Shown here: positions 1 to 6,634 of the stretch, in pieces
How the letters are laid out: each line of letters starts with the position of its first letter
Position numbering within the stretch: position 1 is the stretch's first letter
NCBI GenBank assembly: GCA_030528965.1
Contig: JAUMXS010000066.1
Location: 1-7,035, forward strand
Direction: 5' to 3'
From: Eubacteriales bacterium
GTDB lineage: Bacteria; Bacillota; Clostridia; Oscillospirales; Oscillospiraceae
DNA length: 7,035 nucleotides
Notes under the pieces: model-generated
Database searches by the model: none
Seen by the model: only the letters and a program-made list of their open reading frames with translations
Told to the model about the DNA's origin: nothing
Position numbers and translations under genes: made by a program

Positions 1-1214
1 GCATTTTTGATGAGAAATTCCTGCAGTATCTTGCAGATTTCCGTTTTACGGGTGATATCTGGGCAGTTCCGGAAGGCACACCGGTCTTCCCGCGGGAGCC
101 TCTGCTCGTAGTGCGTGCGCCGGCCATCGAGGCACAGCTTCTGGAGACTTTCCTTCTTCTTTCGATCAATCACCAGAGCCTCATCGCCACCAAGGCCAAC
201 CGCATCGTCCGTGCGGCCGCCGGCCGTCCCGTGATGGAGTTTGGTTCCCGCCGGGCACAAGGCCCGGACGGTGCCGTTCTCGGCGCTCGTGCCGCATATA
301 TCGGCGGCTGTGTCGGCACTGCCTGCACGCTCTCCGATCAGCTGTTCGGCGTTCACGCCGGCGGTACCATGGCCCATTCCTGGGTGCAGATGTTTGATAA
401 CGAGCTGGATGCCTTCCGCGCGTACTGCAAAACCTATCCGAATAATCCCTGCCTGCTGGTGGACACCTACAACACCCTCAAATCCGGCATTCCCGACGCC
501 ATTCAGGCTTTTAATGAAATTCTCCGCCCTCAGGGTCTGACCAAATGCGCGATCCGTTTGGACTCGGGCGATATGACCTATCTGACCCGCCGGGCCCGTG
601 CAATGCTCGATGAAGCCGGCTGGCCCGAATGCACCATCACCGTCTCCAACTCCCTCGACGAATTCCTGATCCAGGATCTGATCCGTCAGGGCGCCTGCAT
701 CGACGCATTCGGTGTCGGTGAGCGGCTCATCACCGCGCGCTCGGAACCCGTTTTCGGCGGTGTGTATAAGCTGACCGCCGTGGAAAACCTGGACGGCACT
801 ATTCGGCCCAAGATCAAGATCAGCGAAAATATCGCCAAAATCACCACCCCGCATTTTAAGCGGCTGTATCGTTTCTTCGGCCGTGACAACGGAAAGGCCA
901 TCGCGGATTACCTCTGTGTCCACGACGAATCCGTCGATGACACGAAGGACATCCTTCTGTTCGACCCAGAGGCGACCTGGAAGCAGAAGACCATCAGCAA
1001 CTTCCGGGCGCAGGAGCTCCTTGTCCCCATTTTCCGCAACGGCAAACTGGTTTACGATCTCCCCTCCCTGCACGAGATCCGCAGTTACTGCGCCGAACAG
1101 GTCGACACACTGTGGGATGAGGTAAAGCGTTTTGACAATCCGCATAACTACTATGTGGATATGTCGAAAAAGCTCTGGGACATCCGATATGACCTGCTGA
1201 AGGAGGCAAACTGA
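1..1214 (+). CDS. pncB: Nicotinate phosphoribosyltransferase, 5'-truncated by window edge
   Basis: This enzyme joins nicotinate to PRPP, with ATP hydrolysis, to give nicotinate mononucleotide in the cytoplasmic NAD salvage (Preiss-Handler) pathway (EC 6.3.4.21). The frame is open from base 3, giving 403 visible residues. The family is usually about 480-490 long, so roughly 80 N-terminal residues lie outside. A GTG at 111 is internal, because family sequence (FTGDIWAVPEGTPVFP, bases 57-104) precedes it. Visible family motifs are TKANR (192-206), EFGSRRAQG (237-263), GTMAHSWV (363-386; the His codon at 375-377 aligns with the His phosphorylated in the family), VDTYNTLKSG (460-489), RLDSGDM (556-576), FGVGERLIT (709-735) and GGVYKL (757-774). 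The C-terminal domain runs to the TGA at 1212-1214. The next gene begins one base later and its ribosome binding site lies inside this gene's last codons, so the two are very likely co-translated. The motifs make the identity secure; the promoter and true start are not in the window. Confidence 0.96.
   Translation, partial: IFDEKFLQYLADFRFTGDIWAVPEGTPVFPREPLLVVRAPAIEAQLLETFLLLSINHQSLIATKANRIVRAAAGRPVMEFGSRRAQGPDGAVLGARAAYIGGCVGTACTLSDQLFGVHAGGTMAHSWVQMFDNELDAFRAYCKTYPNNPCLLVDTYNTLKSGIPDAIQAFNEILRPQGLTKCAIRLDSGDMTYLTRRARAMLDEAGWPECTITVSNSLDEFLIQDLIRQGACIDAFGVGERLITARSEPVFGGVYKLTAVENLDGTIRPKIKISENIAKITTPHFKRLYRFFGRDNGKAIADYLCVHDESVDDTKDILLFDPEATWKQKTISNFRAQELLVPIFRNGKLVYDLPSLHEIRSYCAEQVDTLWDEVKRFDNPHNYYVDMSKKLWDIRYDLLKEAN
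1201..1206 (+). promoter_or_regulatory. Ribosome binding site of the EIIC_2 gene, inside pncB
   Basis: A perfect AGGAGG lies 9 bases before the ATG at 1216 and overlaps the last pncB codons. The junction reads TGA-A-ATG. This fixes the start of the downstream gene and points to translational coupling with pncB. Confidence 0.88.
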
Positions 1215-1215
1215 A

Positions 1216-2289
1216 ATGTCAAAGGTACAGGCGTTCTGCAAACGTAAAGATATCGAGATCAGTCTCCGGCGTTACGGCATCGACGCGCTCGGAGCCATGG
1301 CACAGGGTCTGTTCTGCAGTCTGCTGATCGGCACGATCCTGAATACGATCGGCGGTCAGACCGGTCTTGAGGTATTCACGACAGTCGGCGGCTTTGCTTC
1401 CGCCATGGCCGGTCCCGCTATGGCAATCGCCATTGGTTATGCTCTGAAATGTCCGCCGCTGGTTCTGTTTTCCCTGACCTCATGCGGCTGGGCAGCCAAT
1501 CAGCTCGGCGGCGCAGGCGGTCCTTTGGCGGTACTGTTCATCGCCATCATCGCAGCCGAAGCCGGCAAGGCCGTCTCGAAAGAGACGAAGATCGACATTC
1601 TTGTCACTCCGCTTGTCACCGTGTTTGTCGGCGTGGGTCTGGCCGCCGTGATCGCTGCACCCATCGGTTCCGCTGCCAGCAAGGTCGGCGACCTCATCAT
1701 GTGGGCCACCGAACTACAGCCCTTCCTCATGGGCATTCTCGTTTCTGTCATTGTGGGCATTGCGCTGACTCTGCCGATCTCCTCCGCAGCCATCTGCGCG
1801 GTACTGGGCCTCACTGGTCTTGCCGGCGGTGCCGCTGTCGCGGGCTGCTGTGCAAACATGGTCGGCTTCGCCTTCCTCAGCTTCCGTGAAAACCGCTGGG
1901 GCGGCCTTGTCAGCCAGGGCATCGGTACCTCCATGCTGCAGATGGGCAACATCGTGAAGAATCCCCGCATCTGGATCCCTGCCATCGTCACCTCCGCCAT
2001 CACCGGCCCCATCGCCACCTGTCTCTTCCATATGGAAATGAACGGTCAGCCGGTATCCTCCGGCATGGGCACCTGCGGTCTGGTCGGCCCCATCGGTGTA
2101 TGGAGCGGCTGGCTCGCCCCCAGTGAAAAGGCCATCGCCAACGGCGCCGTCGCCATCGATCCCACCGGTTTCGACTGGCTGGGACTCATTCTGATCTGCT
2201 TTGTCCTCCCCGCCGTGCTCTGTCCGCTGATCGGTATGGTCTGCCGAAAGCTCGGCTGGATCAAAGACGGCGATCTCCGCCTCGACTGA
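1216..2289 (+). CDS. PfoR-like PTS EIIC_2 family membrane protein
   Basis: This is a 357-residue, strongly hydrophobic integral membrane protein. It resembles the PTS_EIIC_2 family, which includes PfoR of Clostridium perfringens, a protein first proposed as a regulator of perfringolysin O. Family-like stretches are the GG-rich segment with EAGKAVSKETKIDILVTP (residues 115-132), the Gly/Ala/Cys-rich core GLAGGAAVAGCCANMVGFA (201-219), the loop SFRENRWGGLVSQGIGTSMLQMGNI (222-246) and SSGMGTCGLVGPIG (281-294). I see about eight to ten membrane segments, near 22-43, 57-77, 98-118, 127-149, 169-187, 189-216, 253-271, 284-300 and 319-343. No EIIA or EIIB domain is fused and none lies beside it. I see no GITE motif of the glucose-type EIIC. 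The start is set by AGGAGG nine bases upstream, one base after the pncB stop. A transport role is inferred from the family; the substrate, and whether it is PTS-linked at all, are unknown. Pairing with pncB invites the idea of a cofactor-precursor substrate, but nothing in the sequence shows it. Confidence 0.87.
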   Translation: MSKVQAFCKRKDIEISLRRYGIDALGAMAQGLFCSLLIGTILNTIGGQTGLEVFTTVGGFASAMAGPAMAIAIGYALKCPPLVLFSLTSCGWAANQLGGAGGPLAVLFIAIIAAEAGKAVSKETKIDILVTPLVTVFVGVGLAAVIAAPIGSAASKVGDLIMWATELQPFLMGILVSVIVGIALTLPISSAAICAVLGLTGLAGGAAVAGCCANMVGFAFLSFRENRWGGLVSQGIGTSMLQMGNIVKNPRIWIPAIVTSAITGPIATCLFHMEMNGQPVSSGMGTCGLVGPIGVWSGWLAPSEKAIANGAVAIDPTGFDWLGLILICFVLPAVLCPLIGMVCRKLGWIKDGDLRLD

Positions 2290-2317
2290 TCATTCCTTCA
2301 ACATAAACACAAACTAT

Positions 2318-2354
2318 AAAAGCCGGGAATGTCCGTTGGACTTTCCCGGCTTTT
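2318..2354 (+). terminator. Intrinsic terminator after the pncB-EIIC_2 operon, likely bidirectional
   Basis: A 12-bp arm (2318-2329, AAAAGCCGGGAA) pairs perfectly with 2343-2354. After one T:T mismatch, four more pairs follow (2331-2334 with 2338-2341) around a 3-base loop. The T-run 2351-2355 follows on the plus strand, 28 bases after the EIIC_2 stop. On the minus strand the arm ends in TTTTATAG, so it can also act as a backup stop for carB transcription. Confidence 0.93.
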
Positions 2355-2370
2355 TGTATACGCACAGAAA

Positions 2371-2396
2371 GAAGGCCGTCTTTTCAGACGGCCTTC
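2371..2396 (-). terminator. Intrinsic terminator of the carB transcript
   Basis: An 11-bp perfect stem (2371-2381 with 2386-2396) has a 4-base loop. Read on the minus strand the loop is GAAA, a stable GNRA tetraloop, and TTTCTGT follows the stem. On the plus strand the loop is TTTC and no T-run follows. Both facts favour the minus direction. It starts 27 bases past the carB stop. Confidence 0.88.
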
Positions 2397-2423
2397 CTGT
2401 TATTGGTTTAAGAATTGAGCCGA

Positions 2424-5400
2424 TCAGCCGAGACGGCTATGCAGCTCCTGCAGGGAGCTGACAGACGCGCCGTCGGCTTTCTGCACGGTCAGAATGCCCT
2501 TCGCCGCGGCACGCGCCGCCGCGATCGTCGTGATGTAAGGCACACGCGCACGGATGGCGGTACGGCGGATTTCACGTCCGTCACGACGCTCTGCGGAACC
2601 CGTGGGAGTGTTGATGACCAGCTGGATCTGCTTATTGAGCAGATCGTCGGCAATATTCGGACGGCCTTCGCGCATCTTCTTCACGCACTTGGCATCATAC
2701 CCCGCTTCAACGATCGCCTTGTAGGTTCCGGCTGTCGCACAGATAGAGAACCCGGCCTCCGTCAGTTCCTTCAGCAGTTCCGGCAGTTCCGCCTTGTCTC
2801 TGTCGCTGACGGAGAGCAGCACGGTCCCGCTCAGGGGCAGAGTCGTCTGCGTAGCTTCCTGCGCCTTGTAGAACGCCGCTCCAAAGCTTTCCGCAAGTCC
2901 CAGGACCTCGCCCGTGGAACGCATCTCGGGGCCCAGCACCGGGTCAACTTCAGGGAACATGCTGAACGGGAATACAGCTTCCTTCACACCGTAGTACGGA
3001 GCATGGCGCTGCTTCAGTGCCGGTACCGGAGACGGCTCACCGGTGAACTCCGCCATAATGAGTTCCGTCGCCAGCGGCACCATCTCGACGCCGCAGACCT
3101 TCGAAACCAGAGGCACCGTACGGGAGGCACGCGGATTCGCCTCGATGACAAATACGCGATCGTTCTCAATCGCATACTGGATATTCATAAGCCCCCGGAC
3201 GCCCAGCGTCTCCGCGATGCGGCGGGTATAGTCCTCAATGGTATCCAGATGTTCTTTGGAAATATGCACCGACGGCAGGATGCAGGCAGAGTCTCCCGAA
3301 TGGATGCCCGCAAGCTCAATATGCTCCATCACGGCAGGGACGAAGGCATGCTCACCATCGCAGATGGCGTCCGCTTCGCACTCCAGTGCATGGTTCAGGA
3401 ATCGGTCGATCAGGATGGGCCGATCGGGCGTTACGCCGACGGCAGCCGCCATATACTCGCGCAGTGTATTGTCGTCATACACGACTTCCATTCCGCGGCC
3501 GCCCAGCACGTAGCTCGGACGCACCATCACGGGATAGCCGATCTCATGGGCAATGGCCAGCGCTTCATCCGTATCAACAGCCATTCCGGATTCCGGCATC
3601 GGGATCTTCAGTTCTTCCATCATGGCCCGGAACTGGTCGCGGTCCTCAGCCATATCGATGACAGCCGGAGTGGTTCCCAGAATACGGACCCCCTGCTTTT
3701 CGAGCGCTGCGGCGATGTTCAGCGGAGTCTGTCCGCCGAACTGTGCGATCACGCCCAGAGGACGCTCCCGCTGATAAATTCCCAGCACGTCTTCCAGCGT
3801 CAGCGGTTCAAAGTAAAGCTTATCGGATGTATCGTAGTCGGTGGAAACGGTTTCCGGGTTACAGTTTACGATGATGGTCTCAAAGCCCATCTTACGCAGA
3901 GCGAAAGCCGCATGGACACAGCAATAGTCAAACTCGATACCCTGACCGATACGGTTGGGGCCGCCGCCGAGGATCATGACCTTGGGCCGCTCGCTTATCA
4001 GGCCGTCGTCGTTCGCTTCATGGTAGGTAGAGTAATAATAGGCCTTGTCCTTCGTACCGCTTACGCGGATGCCTTCCCAAGAATGACGAATCCCGAGCGA
4101 AAGACGGTAATTGCGCACCTGACTCTGGGAAAGTCCCAGAATATCGGAGATATACTTATCGGAAAAACCGTCAAGCTTGGCACGGCGCATCTGATCGGGA
4201 TGCGGCAGTTCTCCGGGACGCTCCAGAAGTTCCTGCTCCTCCATCACCAGTTCCTGCATCTGCTCGATGAACCAGTTTTTGATATGCGTCAGCTCGTGGA
4301 TCTTTTCCACCGTTACACCCTTACGCAGCGCTTCATACATGATAAACTGCCGTTCGCTGCTCGGCTCCTGCAGAAGAGCCAGCAGTTCTTCCGTCGACAG
4401 CTCATGATAATTCTTGGCAAAGCCCAGACCGTAACGTCCGTCCTCGCGTGAACGGATCGCCTTCTGGAAGGCTTCCTTATAGGTCTTGCCGATGGACATG
4501 ACCTCGCCCACGGCACGCATCTGTGTACCGAGACGGTCTTCGACTCCCTTGAACTTCTCAAAAGCCCACCGGGCGAATTTGATCACAACATAGTCCCCGC
4601 CGGGAACATACTTGTCCAGCGTACCGTGGCGGCCGCAGGGGATCTCGTCCAGCGTCAGACCCGAAGCCAGCATCGCGGATACCAGCGCGATTGGGAAGCC
4701 CGTCGCCTTCGAGGCAAGCGCCGAAGATCTCGACGTACGGGGGTTGATCTCAATGACGATCACGCGATCCGAAACGGGATCATGCGCGAACTGAACGTTC
4801 GTACCGCCGATAACGCCGATCGAATCAACGATTCGCCATGCCTGATCCTGCAGTCTGGCCTGCAGTTCTTCGGAGATGGTCAGCATGGGTGCCGCGCAGC
4901 AGGAGTCACCGGTATGTACGCCCATCGGGTCAATATTTTCGATGAAACAGACCGTGATCATCTGGCCCTTGGCGTCACGCACGACCTCAAGTTCCAGCTC
5001 TTCCCAGCCGATCAGGCTCTCCTCAACCAGGACCTGTCCGACCAGACTGGCCTTGATGCCTCTGGCACAGACGGTGCGCAGTTCATCGGGATTATAAACC
5101 AAACCGCCGCCGGCGCCGCCCATGGTGTAAGCCGGACGCAGTACCACAGGGTAACCCAGACGTTCCGCGATGGCCTCCGCCTCAGCGACACTGTAAGCCA
5201 CTTCACTGCGGGCCATTCCGATCCCGAGTTCCTCCATGGCATTTTTGAACTCCACGCGGTCCTCACCGCGTTCAATGGCATCCGCCTGAACGCCGATGAT
5301 CTGCACACCGTATTTCTCCAGAATACCGGCAGCCTGCAGTTCCGAGCAGAGATTCAGGCCGGTCTGTCCGCCCAGATTGGGAAGAAGAGCATCCGGCCGT

Positions 5401-5642
5401 TCCTTCGCAATGATCTGCTCCAGACGTTCTGCATTCAGCGGTTCAATGTAGGTCGCATCCGCCGTTGCGGTGTCGGTCATGATGGTCGCCGGATTGGAGT
5501 TTACGAGTACGATCTCATACCCCAGCTGACGCAGTGCCTTGCAGGCCTGCGTACCGGAATAGTCGAATTCACAGGCCTGTCCGATTACAATAGGACCGGA
5601 CCCGATTATCAGCACCTTTTTGATATCCTCGCGTTTTGGCAT
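2424..5642 (-). CDS. carB: Carbamoyl phosphate synthase large subunit, complete
   Basis: CarB makes carbamoyl phosphate from bicarbonate, ATP and ammonia; the ammonia normally comes from glutamine through the small subunit CarA. The product feeds pyrimidine and arginine synthesis. At 1072 residues it matches the usual length (1073 in E. coli). Domain order is complete. The first ATP-grasp unit spans about 1-400, with GSGPIVIGQACEFDYSG (14-30), R129, R169 in RPAYTMGGAGGG, E215 and E217 in GWEELELEV, H243 in GVHTGDS, and EINPRTSRSSALASKATG (298-315). An oligomerisation region spans about 400-550. The second ATP-grasp unit spans about 550-935, with GGGPNRIGQGIEFDYCC (559-575), RPSYVLGGRGMEVVYD (708-723), HSGDSACILPS (781-791) and EANPRASRTVP (834-844). 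The MGS-like allosteric domain spans about 936-1072, with TAGTYKA (970-976), EGRPNI (992-997) and NTPTGS (1011-1016). The start is supported by GGGAGG seven bases upstream. No catalytic residue is obviously missing. It is the last gene of its strand's cluster, and carA is not adjacent. Confidence 0.98.
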   Translation of the reverse strand: MPKREDIKKVLIIGSGPIVIGQACEFDYSGTQACKALRQLGYEIVLVNSNPATIMTDTATADATYIEPLNAERLEQIIAKERPDALLPNLGGQTGLNLCSELQAAGILEKYGVQIIGVQADAIERGEDRVEFKNAMEELGIGMARSEVAYSVAEAEAIAERLGYPVVLRPAYTMGGAGGGLVYNPDELRTVCARGIKASLVGQVLVEESLIGWEELELEVVRDAKGQMITVCFIENIDPMGVHTGDSCCAAPMLTISEELQARLQDQAWRIVDSIGVIGGTNVQFAHDPVSDRVIVIEINPRTSRSSALASKATGFPIALVSAMLASGLTLDEIPCGRHGTLDKYVPGGDYVVIKFARWAFEKFKGVEDRLGTQMRAVGEVMSIGKTYKEAFQKAIRSREDGRYGLGFAKNYHELSTEELLALLQEPSSERQFIMYEALRKGVTVEKIHELTHIKNWFIEQMQELVMEEQELLERPGELPHPDQMRRAKLDGFSDKYISDILGLSQSQVRNYRLSLGIRHSWEGIRVSGTKDKAYYYSTYHEANDDGLISERPKVMILGGGPNRIGQGIEFDYCCVHAAFALRKMGFETIIVNCNPETVSTDYDTSDKLYFEPLTLEDVLGIYQRERPLGVIAQFGGQTPLNIAAALEKQGVRILGTTPAVIDMAEDRDQFRAMMEELKIPMPESGMAVDTDEALAIAHEIGYPVMVRPSYVLGGRGMEVVYDDNTLREYMAAAVGVTPDRPILIDRFLNHALECEADAICDGEHAFVPAVMEHIELAGIHSGDSACILPSVHISKEHLDTIEDYTRRIAETLGVRGLMNIQYAIENDRVFVIEANPRASRTVPLVSKVCGVEMVPLATELIMAEFTGEPSPVPALKQRHAPYYGVKEAVFPFSMFPEVDPVLGPEMRSTGEVLGLAESFGAAFYKAQEATQTTLPLSGTVLLSVSDRDKAELPELLKELTEAGFSICATAGTYKAIVEAGYDAKCVKKMREGRPNIADDLLNKQIQLVINTPTGSAERRDGREIRRTAIRARVPYITTIAAARAAAKGILTVQKADGASVSSLQELHSRLG

Positions 5643-5649
5643 TACAAAA

Positions 5650-5655
5650 CCTCCC
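5650..5655 (-). promoter_or_regulatory. Ribosome binding site of carB
   Basis: Read on the minus strand this is GGGAGG, 7 bases before the carB ATG (5642-5640). It confirms the start, which also matches the conserved N-terminus MPKREDIKKVLIIGSGP of the family. Confidence 0.85.
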
Positions 5656-5682
5656 GGGATGAAAAATGACGCAATAGACTAT

Positions 5683-5708
5683 GAAAGAAGTCAGGACTGT
5701 CTCCCGAC
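5683..5708 (-). promoter_or_regulatory. Possible weak hairpin/attenuator between the DegV gene and carB
   Basis: On the minus strand GTCGGGA (5708-5702) can pair with TCCTGAC (5696-5690) in RNA: six Watson-Crick pairs and one G-U, with a 5-base loop. TTCTTTC (5689-5683) follows. It lies 6 bases past the DegV stop and about 48 bases before the carB start. The stem is short and the T-run is interrupted, so it would be a leaky terminator or an RNA-processing/stability element at most. It could be chance. Confidence 0.3.
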
Positions 5709-5713
5709 CGGAT

Positions 5714-6586
5714 TTACCGTTCTTTGCCTATGAAAAACAGAGCCAGAGTGCTGGGGCCGGCATGGGCACCGGCGATGGGTCCCACGTACTGGATAACCAC
5801 TTCCTGCACGGGAATACGCTGCCGGATCAGTTCGGCCAGATATTCCGCATCAGGCTGGCAGTCCGCGTGGGTAATATACGCCGTCTGTTTTTCGGGATCC
5901 ACAATGGTCTCCGCCATACGTTCCACCAGACCGGCGATAGCACGGCGGCGGCCGCGGGCTTTATCCACGCCGACGAGCCGGCCTTCATTATCCACATGGA
6001 GCATCGGCTTAACACCGAGCGCCGTACCGACGAGCGCCGTGGTGCGGGAAATGCGTCCGCCCCGGCGAAGATGTCCCAGGTCCGCCACAGTGAACCAATG
6101 GCTTACATGAAGTTTATTGAGATTCAGCTGAGATACCGCATCCTCCAGAGGGACGTTGCGCATACGCATGGAATCCGCCATCAGGCAGAGCATCCCCTGT
6201 CCCATGGAAGCGCAGAGGGAATCAATGACCTCCACGCGCCGTTCGGGATACCGTTCGCGTACGATGCGCGCCGCGCTTTCCGCATTGGCCCAGGTGCAGC
6301 TCAATGCAGAGGAAAAGGTTATGGCCAGCACATCCTGACCCGCACTCAGGGCCTTGTCAAAGGCATCTTCCCAGAGCGCAGGACTTACTGCGTTGGTACT
6401 GGCAGGCATCCCCATCCGCAGGAGTGCGTAGAATTCCCGCATGGACATCTCACGTTCATCCGGATAATGCCGATAACTCCGCTCACCCACGCAAAAGCCC
6501 ATCGGGAGCACGGTGATCTGATGCTTTTCCGCCTGTTCCGGTGTCAGATCGCCGGTGGAATCGGTGAAGATCGCATAATTCTCCAT
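5714..6586 (-). CDS. DegV-family fatty-acid-binding protein
   Basis: DegV-family proteins bind a long-chain fatty acid. Those of the FakB type present it to a FakA kinase, which makes acyl-phosphate for phospholipid synthesis. That role is known for some members and is inferred here. At 290 residues it has the normal length. Visible family features are IFTDSTGDL at 6-14, the pocket region PASTNAVS (61-68), ITFSSALSCTWANA (89-102), IDSLCASMGQGML (121-133), FTVADLGHLRRGGRIS (165-180), LGVKPMLHVDNEGRL (190-204) and VGPIAGAHAGPS (268-279), whose His275 matches the C-terminal pocket His of the family. The usual family patterns SS-x-LSGTY and H-x-GPG appear here as SSALSCTW and HAGPS. The start ATG (6586-6584) follows a GGAAGGGA six bases upstream. 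It sits 48 bases after typA and 71 bases before carB, all in one direction. No fakA is visible in the window, and DegV proteins are usually paralogous, so no gene symbol is given. Confidence 0.92.
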   Translation of the reverse strand: MENYAIFTDSTGDLTPEQAEKHQITVLPMGFCVGERSYRHYPDEREMSMREFYALLRMGMPASTNAVSPALWEDAFDKALSAGQDVLAITFSSALSCTWANAESAARIVRERYPERRVEVIDSLCASMGQGMLCLMADSMRMRNVPLEDAVSQLNLNKLHVSHWFTVADLGHLRRGGRISRTTALVGTALGVKPMLHVDNEGRLVGVDKARGRRRAIAGLVERMAETIVDPEKQTAYITHADCQPDAEYLAELIRQRIPVQEVVIQYVGPIAGAHAGPSTLALFFIGKER

Positions 6587-6592
6587 AGCACG

Positions 6593-6600
6593 TCCCTTCC
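6593..6600 (-). promoter_or_regulatory. Ribosome binding site of the DegV-family gene
   Basis: On the minus strand this is GGAAGGGA, ending 6 bases before the ATG. It is a purine-rich but imperfect Shine-Dalgarno sequence, weaker than those of carB and the EIIC_2 gene. It supports the chosen start. Confidence 0.65.
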
Positions 6601-6613
6601 GCCGCAGCGCAGC

Positions 6614-6631
6614 ATAGTTTTTATATACTAT
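6614..6631. promoter_or_regulatory. AT-rich near-palindrome upstream of the DegV-family gene
   Basis: The 18 bases ATAGTTTTTATATACTAT match their own reverse complement in 7 of 9 pairs, with perfect ATAGT/ACTAT ends. They lie in the 48-base typA-DegV gap, 27 bases before the DegV start. On the minus strand the element contains TATAAA, which could serve as a -10 box, but I see no -35 box at the right distance. It may be an operator or promoter core, or simply an AT-rich spacer. Confidence 0.3.
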
Positions 6632-6634
6632 CCG

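Noticed and set aside
111..1214. pncB as a complete 367-residue gene starting at GTG 111
   Set aside because: The frame stays open to the left edge and encodes conserved family sequence before 111, so the gene is truncated by the window, not short.
1500..2031. Minus-strand open frames within the EIIC_2 gene
   Set aside because: They are low-complexity shadows of a Gly/Ala-rich membrane protein gene, with no family resemblance; I saw no supporting ribosome binding site.
2415..5669. Two long plus-strand open frames (2415-4451 and 4626-5669) antisense to nearly all of carB
   Set aside because: Both lie exactly codon-on-codon against carB. In that register a stop needs a TTA, CTA or TCA codon in carB, and these are rare in a gene this GC-rich. 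The translations are rich in Arg and His and resemble no family, while carB is conserved along its whole length. They are coding shadows.
5701..5714. A PyrR-like RNA binding loop before carB
   Set aside because: The minus strand AATCCGGTCGGGAG shares only part of the ARUCCNGNGAGGYU consensus, fails in the GAGGYU core, and overlaps the DegV stop codon. The 71-base gap also seems too short for a normal PyrR attenuator.
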